Numbered from the stretch's first letter, positions 46,010 to 55,655 are shown. The stretch is 64,000 nucleotides of DNA from Kwoniella bestiolae CBS 10118 (GCF_000512585.2 NC_089248.1:62001-126000); one strand, 5' to 3'. Numbers and translations: made by a program. Notes: generated by a model not told the origin, from the sequence alone.

Positions 46010-46675
46010 TCAAGCCTCAAGAACAGTCTCAGTGTACTGGTGGCACTGTCAGCAGAGATATGGCCCTCTCTGACCCTCATCATATGGCGGTACTCTCCCC
46101 GTCTTGCAGTTCTGACAACACCAGAAAGCGAACGGCGGTGGGGGTGCCGGATGGTCCGGTCCATGAGTCGTGTCTGGAGCGTTGGGCTGAGGCGTGGGAG
46201 CGGTGAAAGATGAAGAGGGATTTTGATAGTTTTGAGCAGGCGCAAACATGGGAGCGGATGGGATCGGATTGTAAGGCGTCGGTTGGGGTTGGCCGTATGC
46301 TTGTTGAGCGGCCATCGACATCGAGGGGTGGAGATAGGAAGACGAGGGCAATAAGTTGGGGCTGGACTCGGGAGGAGAAGTTAATGTAGGCTGATAGCCG
46401 TTCCCATAACAATAGGGAGCAGCTTGAGGCTGTTCGTAAGGGAATGGCTGAGCATACGTAGAAGGATTGATGGGGGCTTGTTCTTGACCGTGACCAAGCG
46501 CATGTCTCATAGTGTTCGAATAAGACTGTCGATCTCCAGCGGGCGGTGAAGCTTGGTTGGGAGGATTGATTGGTTGTTGTTGGTAGACTTGATCTTGAGT
46601 TGAATCTCGAACGGGTAACACACCCGTAGGAGAATGAGCAAAGTCCCATGCCTCTTGAGAACGGAATATCGGTGG
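46010..46675 (-). CDS. Array C member 1: prion-like protein with zinc ribbon split by TGA
   Basis: Unknown function. After a TCTCCTAG acceptor at 46676-46678 the frame reads PPIFRSQEAWDFAHSPTG. A Pro/Gln/Ser/Tyr/Asn-rich body follows (AQPFPYEQPQAAPYCYGNGY; AAQQAYGQPQPTPYNPIPSA). The end is the ribbon AFWCCQNCKTGRVPPYDEGQ then GPYLC. A TGA at 46049-46051 falls inside the second C-x2-C, and the same frame continues QCHQYTETVLEA to a stop at 46010-46012. Read through, the spacing C-x2-C-x17-C-x2-C fits the other members. The first exon was not found. A 48-nt intron could remove the TGA but would also remove a cysteine. A TATATA near 46837-46842 may be the promoter. Confidence 0.55.
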
Positions 46676-46678
46676 CTA

Positions 46679-47396
46679 GGAGAGTTTCCAGTATTGCTGG
46701 TTCAATGTTGATAAGTCGTGCTGAGTCGATATCGACTTGTGGTGTGTACTGTGAGAGGATGTTGGGGATAGCAAAGCAGTTGGTTTTACGATATCTTCAA
46801 CGGGAAGGAAAGGCTTATTTCAATGTTTGGCTTGAAGCTATATACATGTATTTCAGGGTGTTCTGGACGTATGTTGTAATTGTACTGGACAACTACTGCA
46901 GAAGCGTTCAGCGTTGCGCCCCAGAAGAGGATTCTTAGAAGTCAGCATATTCGTCTTACGAAGTACAACTTTTGATTTCATCAGATTCTGTCGAAAAGTA
47001 CATCCTCAAACTTCGCAGAAGCTTGCAGTATTTCATGTCTTTGAAGGAACGGAGAGCGATGATAGTGTGATGTTCGCGGCAAGACTTCTCGATTCCTCTC
47101 TGTGTATTAGTCTTCATCCGAGCGATCTCGATCTCAATAAGACCGTCAACTGAAGACATATTGTAGCCGGGCATTTACATTGATCATGAAGTTCAATGAT
47201 AATCATGGTCCATATCACCGTGCTATACTGTACGATATAATACAAAACCAAAAGGGACATAAGCTAAGTTATGAATGCAGCTTCGAAAGGGCCAGCCCAT
47301 CGAAACTTTCATAGCAAGAGAACCAAAACACAAAAACGAGAACAGACGACGGCCTCTCCTCTCATCGATCACTACATACTGTACAATGTCACCATG
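46679..47396. other. Region between array C members 1 and 2
   Basis: About 700 nt. It probably contains the unplaced first exon and the promoter of member 1. A minus-strand ORF at 46956-47174 has no ribbon or low-complexity body and was not accepted. Confidence 0.35.
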
Positions 47397-48050
47397 CTAA
47401 CCCTCCATCTTGATCGTATCAGTCTCCTCCTGGCAGTGAAAGCAATCCATCGGTCTCTCGTACTTCTTCGCTCTCTCCCTCTTACAGTTCTCACAGCACC
47501 ATGGCCCCTTATTCTCTTCTGGAAACCTATTCAACAACGTGTCTTGACCATGTTCCCGGGGTGCTATACCGATCTTAGGTGTGGCATACGAGTATGGGAC
47601 CATGGATGATGAAGGCGGGTGAATACTGGCTGGAGTGGGGGATGAAGGTAGTTGACCATAGACTGTGGAAGAGGTTGTACCTGAGCTGTAAGGGTTGGTA
47701 GACCCATATCCACTGCCTGAAGTCAAATTGGAGGGATACGAAGGGGTCGAATAAGGATTGGCATAAGTACTGGGCGTAGGTACCGTTCAAGGTGTGGAGA
47801 GGGGGCCGTACCCCGCGGGAAGAGATTGTTGGTATGGATATGGTCGGATGTAGGGGTTTGGATTGTTGTATGCTTGTTGGAATGGACTGGTGTAGGTTTG
47901 TTGTTGGGTCGATGGTGAGGAAGAGGACTGTTGGGTGGTTGAGCTGGTGCTATCGTTGCCGCTTTGTCCTGAAGTTGGAGTTTGGTACGTCCATGGGGAA
48001 GAACCGTAGGGAGGTCGATTGGGCGATGACCAGAATGGATACATTGTCAT
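47397..48050 (-). CDS. Array C member 2: prion-like zinc-ribbon protein with internal TGA
   Basis: Unknown function. The ATG at 48050 opens MTMYPFWSSPNRPPYGSSPW. The body is rich in Ser, Thr, Gln, Pro and Tyr (STTQQSSSSPSTQQQTYTSP; NNPNPYIRPYPYQQSLPAGY). A single TGA at 47787-47789 interrupts GPLSTP and TVPTPSTYANPYSTPS, but the frame is otherwise open for 217 codons. It reaches the ribbon GPWCCENCKRERAKKYERPM and DCFHCQEETDTIKMEG (C-x2-C-x13-C-x2-C). A 42-nt GTACGG...CCCAG segment around the TGA, a multiple of three, could be an intron, though it is short with a weak donor. Alternatives are readthrough or a recent nonsense mutation. Confidence 0.6.
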
Positions 48051-48256
48051 GTTTCTTTCAGCTGGTGAATGATATGGCAAGAGTAGCTGGGTGGAAAACT
48101 GCCTAGTATCACAAACGGTGAAGGTTGTCGAGTCATAAGGACTTCCCACTCTCAATATATCGATGAAAAGATATATGCCTTTAATCTTAGTTCAGCGTCG
48201 ATAACCTCGAAAGGCGATCCAGTATTATGTGCATGGCAATCTAATGCGAATCCAGG

Positions 48257-48976
48257 CTACTCCCCATACACCACCACACTCTTAGTATTATCTCTACACT
48301 TCTTACACCATGTAAATCCGTCGAACTTCATCTTCCGTTTCTCGCACACCACACAAACGTAATGATGAGGTTCCGCGTACCTACTATGCATAGCTGGAAG
48401 CTGATACGTTTTACCTGTTCTGGGAGACGTCCAAATTAGATCTGAAGTATCCCCAAAAGGTTTATGAATGGGTGAGGAGGTTGCACAAGGATCGGTAATC
48501 CATCCTTTCGTACTCTGAAAGAAGAGGGTGGTGTCCTTGGCGTACATCTGATACTGCTCCATACTCGGGAAGATGAATGGTTGTTTAGTTGCTGGGGATA
48601 TCTCTGCTCGTGGAGGAGGTGGTGGTGGTGGTGGTGCAAATGGCGTAGAGCTCGAAAATGGATTGCTGTAGATCCCGAACATCCCTTGTGTCGGGTAATA
48701 TCCATATCGAGGGAATGTATTGGGCGAAAATGGATTGGGATGACCGTATGGCGGTGTTGTAGTTTGAGTGTGGTTGTTGTGGGTCGAGTGAAAGGGCGAG
48801 GTATTGAGGAATTCTCGGACTCGCCATTCGTCGGGATCGATATTGGTGTCGGGCAATGGTTTATCAGTGCGGTAGAAGGTGTAGTCGGTCGTATCTGGAA
48901 CTTTGTTAGACTGCCACGAAGCACAGTTAGCTTCTCCGGGCCGGGTCGACTCTTGCATTGCCTTACAGACTCACCA
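48257..48976 (-). CDS. Array C member 3: intact prion-like zinc-ribbon protein
   Basis: The intact reference member. The likely start is an ATG-only exon at 48974-48976, followed by a GTGAGT donor, a GCTAAC branch site and a GGCAG acceptor. This gives M then SNKVPDTTDYTFYRTDKPLP. Without that splice the frame starts at 48958 (MQESTRPGEANCASWQ). The body has Asn/Pro/Tyr-rich stretches (YGHPNPFSPNTFPRYGYYP) and a run of nine prolines (PFAPPPPPPPPPR region). The C terminus is HHYVCVVCEKRKMKFDGFTW then CKKCRDNTKSVVVYGE (C-x2-C-x13-C-x2-C), stopping at 48257. A TTTATATAT at 49044-49052 lies about 70 nt upstream. Confidence 0.72.
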
Positions 48977-49486
48977 TTTTGACGTTTTCTTTACGAGATC
49001 TTCAGTGTGCAATGTGGAATGAGAAGGAAAGAACGATTGACTGTTTATATATGGTGTTTGTATGCATCGGATGGTAGCTCAGATGGGGGGCGAGGTGTGA
49101 TGGGAGAACACGACTTCAAGGCGTGTTTGACCGGCATCTCGGGGATTTTTAGTTTGGTATCTTTGCCGATGATTGCATTTTAGTGCATCGACAGGGACAT
49201 CAATCGACGGTTCAATCACTGTTTCCAATAGGGACTGAACATGCAATCTAGTTCTGATGTACATGTGGAGCATTGTATTCGTAGATGCGTCTAGAAACGA
49301 TGCGTCATTCTTTGGAAGGCCGAGTTGGGTGGCAATGATAATATTGCGTTGAATGGGTTGAGTTAGGGTAATCTTTCTTTCATTTCTTTGCATGAACACT
49401 TCCGTACAGCACATCGACTATATTACACTATTCTACAAGCTATGACGTACAAGTTCATCCCCACCCAATACAGATCGATTCTCTTC
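48977..49486. other. Intergenic region between array C members 3 and 4
   Basis: About 500 nt with the member 3 promoter (TTTATATAT at 49044-49052). A minus-strand ORF at 49079-49414 has no ribbon or low-complexity body. Nothing further was seen. Confidence 0.4.
49044..49052 (-). promoter_or_regulatory. TATA-like element of array C member 3
   Basis: TTTATATAT (ATATATAAA on the coding strand) about 70 nt before the proposed ATG at 48976. It supports a short leader and the ATG-only first exon. Confidence 0.45.
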
Positions 49487-50002
49487 TCAAGCCCCTTGAA
49501 CCCACATCGTCTTGGTGTAATTTCGACATTTATGACACCAAATCGTCTCATCAGTCTCGTTCCTTCTTGTATCGCAGGTCGCACATTCCCAATGTTTCGC
49601 ATCTGCATTGGTGTTGCTTGAGCTCGTTTGAGTGGGAGGTGCTTGATACGTATTATAAGCGGAGAATGATGAAAAGTTGGGTTGCCCGGTATTGACGAGT
49701 GGAGTGGTAGGTGTGATCCAGGGATGTCTTTGATAGGGCGAGACTGAGGTCCATCCATTTGCTGGACTCAGGTCCGGTTGGGTCAACTCTCCAAAAGGTG
49801 TACTGGGATTAGGCATGAGAACACCTGGGAAGTTGGCTGATGGGTTGGTGTTAGCAGCTTGGTTTTGACCTTGTCCTTGAGCTTGAGCCTGATTTTGACC
49901 TGTAGCATTGGGTTGAGTTTGCGGACTCATAGGTGGGGTTGGAGGGAAGGCATTGCCGTACTGGTAGCCACCGACATATCCCCAGGGGTTGTTGGGATTC
50001 AT
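49487..50002 (-). CDS. Array C member 4: intact prion-like zinc-ribbon protein
   Basis: Intact ORF of 171 residues, ATG at 50002 (MNPNNPWGYVGGYQYGNAFP). It has a Gln/Ala/Asn/Pro-rich body (TQPNATGQNQAQAQGQGQNQ; PLVNTGQPNFSSFSAYNTYQ). The C-terminal ribbon HWECATCDTRRNETDETIW then CHKCRNYTKTMWVQGA has spacing C-x2-C-x12-C-x2-C and a W-x-C entry like RanBP2-type zinc fingers. That family, however, usually has x10 spacing and a central Asn, so assignment is uncertain. An acceptor-like CACCCAG sits directly before the ATG, so a 5' UTR intron is likely (donor GTAAGT near 50080). Function unknown. The prion-like body suggests condensate or RNA-associated roles only by analogy. Confidence 0.72.
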   Translation of the reverse strand: MNPNNPWGYVGGYQYGNAFPPTPPMSPQTQPNATGQNQAQAQGQGQNQAANTNPSANFPGVLMPNPSTPFGELTQPDLSPANGWTSVSPYQRHPWITPTTPLVNTGQPNFSSFSAYNTYQAPPTQTSSSNTNADAKHWECATCDTRRNETDETIWCHKCRNYTKTMWVQGA

Positions 50003-50902
50003 GCTGGGTGGGAGATGACCGGCATCAGTGCTAGTACACCTATGAACCTGAACTCATTGGGATAGATTTTGACTTACACTGAAGAGTTCAACCAAAAGCG
50101 ACTTCAATTTCCGTAAGAATTGTCAAGTTGTCAGAAAGTGGAATGAGAGAGTCGATTTGACTTTGCCGCTCTACCATCTTCCTCCAAGGTGTAATACCCA
50201 ATTTATACGTTCTAGAGAAGACTTCGGGCACAGCTCCAAGAACTTGAAGTACAGCTCAGAAGCAGATGGACAAAACACAACCCATCTTATGGATCATCAA
50301 TGACGAGATGACAAGAAGTAATATCTAGCGCCTCCCCCACCTCGGTGCAAACGGAAACGAGCTTCTAGTAGGCCGAAGCACGCTATAAAGCAATTAATCG
50401 CAATTATATGGAGATCCACACGGCTCCTAGGCCCATCAAGGAAGCTCAGATACGACAAAAGGCTTCTTTAATAGAAGATCGACATTGAACATGTTTGATC
50501 TTCAGAGCTGCCTGTGTATATCGGTCTTCATCGTAGTTCTAGCCTCTTGGTTGGTCGGGGATGTTGTGTGGTTCTGTGTATACTCAAAGGAGGGTCGCCA
50601 CTGGCAATGACGTTGACAAGCTCACATCGGACGTAAATGAGGGTGATGAGATCAGGGTCAATGTAGATGACACACATACATCAAAATACACACAAGTAAG
50701 TGAAATCTTTCATCAATTATCCACCCAGATCTTTATCTACACCCGCAAAGAAGATAAGTACAATATCCGTGATTGATACTATCTACAGCTATCTGGCCAT
50801 CATAGTCCGCTTGTGCAGAAGAAGGTACCATCATCATCCACGCCGCCGCCAACATCTACATCCGTAGATACTCCGCGTTCAGTCGTGTACATCTCGTATG
50901 TA
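50003..50902. other. Intergenic region between array C members 4 and 5
   Basis: About 900 nt with the member 4 promoter (TTTATACG near 50199-50206). No ribbon or low-complexity frame was found on either strand. Confidence 0.4.
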
Positions 50903-51478
50903 TCAAGGTCCATTGATTTTGATGTTTCTAGTGAATTTCGCACACTTGTCGCACCATGCAGCTCGCTTATCGTCCTTCCTTCTGCTGTCACATTCGGCGC
51001 ATTCGAAATGCGTTTCTTCCTCGAGGTATTGCCGAATTCCGATTTGATTGTAGGGTGGATTGGGATGATACACGTGTTTGGCATAGGGATTGTAGGGGTT
51101 CAGAGCTGGATTAGAAGGGGTAGAAGAGGATGATTGTGGGTAGATAGAGTGGTGAGACGAAGTGGATAGTTGTACGGAATCAGGAAGACGATATTGAAGT
51201 GGCGGGTTCGATTGAGTATGATGAGCATTCTGAGAATGAGGCTGCGTGAAAGGGTTGAGTGCAGCGGGAGCTCCTTGATTATAATAATGTTGCATATATC
51301 CACTGTATTATTGCTGGTGTTGTTGCTGCGGTTGACCATTGAGAGCTGGAATACTAGCCGGATGAACGAATTGAGAATGTTGTGGGGGTCCAGATTGAGG
51401 TATATATCCAGGTGGGTCGTAGGGTTGGTAGAACCCTTCAAGAGGGGGGCTGGCCCTTTTGGACTTTTTACCTTTCAT
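50903..51478 (-). CDS. Array C member 5: prion-like zinc-ribbon protein with internal TAA
   Basis: The ATG at 51478 opens MKGKKSKRASPPLEGFYQPY (in-frame ATGs also at 51568 and 51583). The body is PPGYIPQSGPPQHSQFVHPA and a Gln run ending HQQ. A TAA at 51308-51310 interrupts, then YSGYMQHYYNQGAPAALNPF continues in the same frame through SIYPQSSSSTPSNPALNPYN. The ribbon is THFECAECDSRRKDDKRAAW then CDKCAKFTRNIKINGP (C-x2-C-x12-C-x2-C), ending at 50903. The downstream part has its own ATG at 51295 and could be a separate 130-residue gene. GT-AG pairs that would remove the TAA either break the frame or use a poor AAG acceptor. The ribbon is close to that of member 4. Confidence 0.6.
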
Positions 51479-51809
51479 GGCGTCTACAGTATCTGGCCTG
51501 ATTTTCAGTTGACTATTGAAGGAGAATATTGGAAAGACGACTAATGCTGGATTGGGTTGGTTTCTCATGGAGCTGGCAAGCAATCGATATTGCGTACATA
51601 TAGGAAAGTCTGATGTTGGACCGTATCACCATTCTGGTCTGTATGATCACTCTTCCATCATTTCTTGACCCATACGAGTCAGAATGCAATCGCATAGATC
51701 ATCCATCAACGCATGGTGTAAAATGCCTAATCAACTTTGACCGTTACGCTCTGTATCGGTCTCATAGACACCGTAGTCCACTATCAGGATCATCGACTTT
51801 CAACTAATC
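51479..51809. other. Intergenic region between array C members 5 and 6
   Basis: About 330 nt upstream of member 5. CATATAGG near 51596-51603 is the only TATA-like word. If member 5 starts at 51568, part of this is coding. Confidence 0.35.
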
Positions 51810-52052
51810 TCAAAATGCACATGCGTGTCCCATTTTATGGCTAGCAGCGTTACAGACCTCACAAATGCCATATTCCACATCTTCAGGACACGGTGCATTG
51901 CACCACCTGAAAGGAGACCGTCGTGATTCATGGATTTAAGGAAGGCCTGGATAGCCACGAACGAAAGACGTGGCTTCATTCACGCCAAGGGCATGGTGAT
52001 AAGTCACCCCCGTCGGCATGAGGCAATCATTGTACTGGATCGGAGTGAACAT
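51810..52052 (-). pseudogene. Array C member 6: short zinc-ribbon remnant with internal TAA
   Basis: An 80-codon frame beginning MFTPIQYNDCLMPTGVTYHH (ATG at 52052) and running through ALGVNEATSFVRGYPGLP to a TAA at 51936-51938. The same frame continues IHESRRSPFRWCNAPCPEDV and EYGICEVCNAASHKMGHACA, with a stop at 51810-51812. The ribbon has extra cysteines: W-C-x3-C-x8-C-x2-C. A CTCCTTTCAG acceptor sits exactly before the ribbon, and a 63-nt GTCTTTCG...TTTCAG intron would join NEAT to WCNAPC in frame. It may therefore be a spliced short gene, although the prion-like body is missing. No TATA-like element was found upstream. A decayed copy is the simplest reading. Confidence 0.45.
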
Positions 52053-52309
52053 CTCCGCTAAAACATGCGGCTAGCAGTACTTTCGACAATATACGAAACT
52101 GAGCATCGTGTTTTGATCTGGCTTGGCAGAGAAGAGGTCAGAGACGCAATCATCCTGCGATCCGGACCTGCATGTTTTGCGTCTCCAATGAATGGCTTGC
52201 AATCAGAATCCAAGTTGTGCACACAAGAACAATGCATTTGATGGAAAAGTAGATGTTTTACCACACGGAACCTGGATCCTATCCATATTCAATAAAGCTA
52301 ATGAAATTA

Positions 52310-52932
52310 TCACTGGCTACCAGGCTTGACCCTTTTGCAAATCACGCATTGAGGATCGTCACCGATGATTCCCTGTACCCGCATCCATCGCATTTCTCAG
52401 ACGTTACTTGCTCCGTACGAAGGGGAAGGAGATTAGGTATGTGATTCCAATGAGGAATTGTACCGGTTGAGCGACTTGCCGCAGGTTGAGGAGGAGTGTA
52501 TCTTTGTTGAACATGAACCGAAGGGAACGCAGAATATCCCCATGGATGTGAAGATGGTTGATACCCCTCGAAAGAAGCAGGGGGTTTAGGACCAGCCAAG
52601 TTCGGCATCCATAAGCTGGCTTGTGAGTTCGGATGAAAAGTTTGTGAGGGTGGTTGCGCAGCGGTAGCAGAGGTAGGATTGCTTTGCTGGGTGTTTCCTG
52701 CAGGTTGTGATGAGGGTGAATCCGTCTGCGTAGTGAATCCTTGCGGGTACTGGTATCCTTCAGGAAGTCTGTAGGTGAATGAACCAAAGCCTGGACCTGT
52801 GACTACCTTGACTAGTTTGACCGTTTGATTCGAATCCTCATTCTCATGAGAGGGCGATCGACCGCCGTCGGGAGTGGAATTAGAGGTGTCGTTTTGTCCC
52901 ATGTCTAGCTTTATAGTTGAGCTGGCACTCAA
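52310..52932 (-). CDS. Array C member 7: prion-like protein with frameshifted zinc ribbon
   Basis: The ATG at 52932 opens MSASSTIKLDMGQNDTSNST (a second ATG lies at 52902). The body is Gln/Pro/Ser/Asn-rich (PAGNTQQSNPTSATAAQPPS; SFEGYQPSSHPWGYSAFPSV). The first half of the ribbon, SEKCDGCGYRE, is followed in the same frame by SSVTILNA and a stop at 52342. In another frame the following bases read GIIGDDPQCVICKRVKPGSQ, with a stop at 52310-52312. That restores the second C-x2-C at the expected distance. This is a small indel in the ribbon, and no intron fits the few bases between. TATAAAGG on the coding strand near 53044-53051 could be the TATA box. A nonfunctional ribbon or an assembly indel are the main alternatives. 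Confidence 0.6.
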
Positions 52933-53985
52933 TGGAGGATGTTGAGAAATAGAAACTGTGGACCGTGAAGTTTGTATGGGAGGGGATTTCGTAAGGCCTC
53001 AGAGGAGTTGAGATGTACCAGAAAAGAAGGAACTTATCGCAATTCATTCCCCTTTATACATAGAGGTGAGCGGCAAAGTATGCATCAATACATTCCGACG
53101 AGAACCGTAGTTGGTATTGCGAGAAGCAGTGGGAACACTTCCAATTGCTTCTGGCAGACAAGCATAGTACGGCCATGATTGTGCGTTGAAGCTTCATAAC
53201 ATCGTGATGGCTGTTGGGTAAGGTACGAAGTGGGGTAATCGATCATGACAGGGCGAGGTTTCTGCCGTTCGATGATGATTGATGGGCTCTGTGTACGCTG
53301 TGTGAAAACGTTTTATGTCCCCCAATCGGCCAATGGCTCCCAGAAGCGAGCTTAGATGATCATGACCTCAACCCTTCTCTTTCGTGTGGAGATACGAGTA
53401 TCTATGGTCAAGGCACCTGTCAAAATCCAGTTGGCATACAGTAATACCCACCACGTCATAGTTGGATGGTAAAAACGAGGCTAAAGGCCCTGGTCTGTAT
53501 GAGATTGATGAAATCTCCGTCCGTCTGTAAAACAGGCAATATCGTAGATCGTCCCTGTGTTCCCCACTTGTGATCCATCGCCGCAACGCTAAGAAAATAT
53601 CCGGCGTCATAACCAAGATTTGGATGATGCCGAGGAAGTACTGAATGAACGCAGCAGCGCAAGGCTGTACTTGATGCCAACGTGGTCCATAAGAAGCACT
53701 AAGGCTGAAGGTTTGACCTTTATGTGGCGTTCATAGATGCAAGCGGACTTCCAAATCGTGTATTGTTGCTCATTCACACACCGTTCATGCACAGAAGACC
53801 GTCAAAAAGCATATGAACATACAAAATGATACCTGACCATCTGCCTACCAAATGATACCTTGACCCAAATTTGAGTGTACTCGCTCTCAAATTTACTGCC
53901 ATAATCAACATAAAATGTACGCAGGGGAAAGGATATTCGCTACAACAGTCAAGGTTCTTCGACTGCAGCGAGTCGATGGCCGTTT
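52933..53985. other. Intergenic region between array C members 7 and 8
   Basis: About 1 kb. Short overlapping ORFs on both strands have no ribbon, no low-complexity body and no splice support. The only candidate signal is the TATA-like word near 53044-53051 upstream of member 7. Confidence 0.4.
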
Positions 53986-54609
53986 CTAAGGCTGCGGCAA
54001 TGGCTTGCCACCTTGGTAGTTTGGATCGAGCATCTGCCGAGGGATATCGTCACCGAACAAAGCGTATAAGGTTTGAGGGGATATCCTCGATCTGCCTGGT
54101 CCAGCGCTTTGGCCGCCTCCGTATCCTGGTGGCAAAGCGTACTCGTAGCCCGGAGGAAGAGGAGCTAGCATATAAGCCATCGGTCCAAAAGCTGGGGGTC
54201 CACCATAAGGATTGGGAATCTGAGAGGTGATTAAGTCAGGTGTGGCATTGGTAGCTGGTGCGGCGGTAGGAGTAGAAGAAGGGTCCGGCGTCGGTGCAGC
54301 TGCTGGAGGAGCAGAGGATGCTGGTTGATTACCGACGGGCGCTTGAGCCGTAAATGCGTTTGGATGAGCACCCGGAGGAGAATAGCCGAAAGCTGGATGT
54401 GGATATCCGTAACCAGGAGGAGGAAAGCCTGGTCCAGGAAGGGCAGGACCAGTCATCCCTGGGTGCATGCCGTATGGGAACATTGGAGATTGTGAGAAGG
54501 GAGGAAGCCCGGGAGGGAATGGCATTCCGGGCCAAGCTGCATATACTCCTGTAGGAGCAGATGCAGTGGGATTTGCTTGGTTAGGTGGTTGTTTGTTATC
54601 GTCGCTCAC
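53986..54609 (-). CDS. Array C member 8: Pro/Gly/Ala-rich protein lacking the zinc ribbon
   Basis: Intact single-exon ORF of 207 residues, ATG at 54609 (MSDDNKQPPNQANPTASAPT). The body is strongly Pro/Gly/Tyr-rich (PGMTGPALPGPGFPPPGYGY; LAPLPPGYEYALPPGYGGGQ), with an Ala/Pro/Thr linker (APTPDPSSTPTAAPATNATP). The C terminus, SRISPQTLYALFGDDIPRQM and LDPNYQGGKPLPQP, has no cysteines, and no C-x2-C appears in any frame within 150 nt downstream. It belongs to the array by position, strand, length and composition. It could have lost the ribbon or be an unrelated low-complexity protein. TTATATAGC words lie near 54737-54745 upstream. Confidence 0.62.
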   Translation of the reverse strand: MSDDNKQPPNQANPTASAPTGVYAAWPGMPFPPGLPPFSQSPMFPYGMHPGMTGPALPGPGFPPPGYGYPHPAFGYSPPGAHPNAFTAQAPVGNQPASSAPPAAAPTPDPSSTPTAAPATNATPDLITSQIPNPYGGPPAFGPMAYMLAPLPPGYEYALPPGYGGGQSAGPGRSRISPQTLYALFGDDIPRQMLDPNYQGGKPLPQP

Positions 54610-55655
54610 GGTCCAAGTAGTTGGTCAGTTGGAGTTTCGAGACAGGTGATTGATATGGGTGTTTGGATGGTTGTTGTCGTGAAGTTGGTTGTAGAATTGG
54701 GAAGTGAGTTGGAAAGAGTGTTCTCACATCCATGCTTATATAGCTTATTTAGCTTATATGGCCAGAGTGCTATGAGTTACAATTGCACAGAAGTCAGTAT
54801 CTCGTCACTCGTTCTACCTGATTGTAAATTGATGAGTTTGTGAAATTGGAACGGGTTCTCATATAAGCTTCTGACTCAAGAGACTCGTCGAGTTCCTATC
54901 TTCTCATAAAGCTTAGCTGGATTCTTTCAGACAGGCAGACACACAGTATACCACACTGCAGTATTGTCAGACAGACTACTTTGCTGGTCTGCGCCATATT
55001 GCTTGATGGGCTCGTCATGGCTACAAGATCATGCCAACACGAAAAAGCATATTGTGGACGCTATTAGAACGAGGCGTGAGAAAAGTAGAATGATCATCAA
55101 CAACGACTTCACTTCCTACTCACCGAATCTCGATAGGAATGTAGCTTTACTACGCAATGATTCCATGCTTCGCAATACACAGACAAGTGGGGAAGGAATG
55201 CTAAGACTTGGTGTGTCTGTTAGCAGCGGTAGGTGGACGTGATGCATCGCAAAAATTCAGTCACGCACCATCCATAGCTATAGCCGTCCGCATTTGATCT
55301 TGAGAATTGGCTTCAGAAGCTATGTTGTCATTGCAGACTGGCCTTTTGTGCGACTGTTTTGATGGGAAGCTACTGTACACGACACTTCGACTTGTGTGTG
55401 GCACATACAGCACAGACATACCATACAAAGCAGTACACATTCGAAGAGGGCGTTCATCGAAACCATCAACGCCTGTTCCATCTCCCATGCGAGCAATTTG
55501 CACGTACAACCCCGTACATCCCTCAGCACTACCATGCCACCAAACAATTAACGCAACCAGACAAAAAGAAAACCCGCTGTTGCCAAAAATGTCCAGTATT
55601 TTCACAGTCCACACAAACAAGAACAATAAGACTATGTATACATATCAAACCGCAA
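54610..55655. other. Intergenic region between array C members 8 and 9
   Basis: About 1 kb with the member 8 promoter (TTATATAGCTTATTTAGC near 54737-54754). Plus-strand ORFs at 55307-55786 overlap the end of member 9 and are shadows. No gene was recognised. Confidence 0.4.

Noticed and set aside
46080..46649. Alternative minus-strand frame of 189 codons over array C member 1
   Set aside because: The overlapping frame has the prion-like composition and the zinc ribbon shared with sisters. This one has neither.
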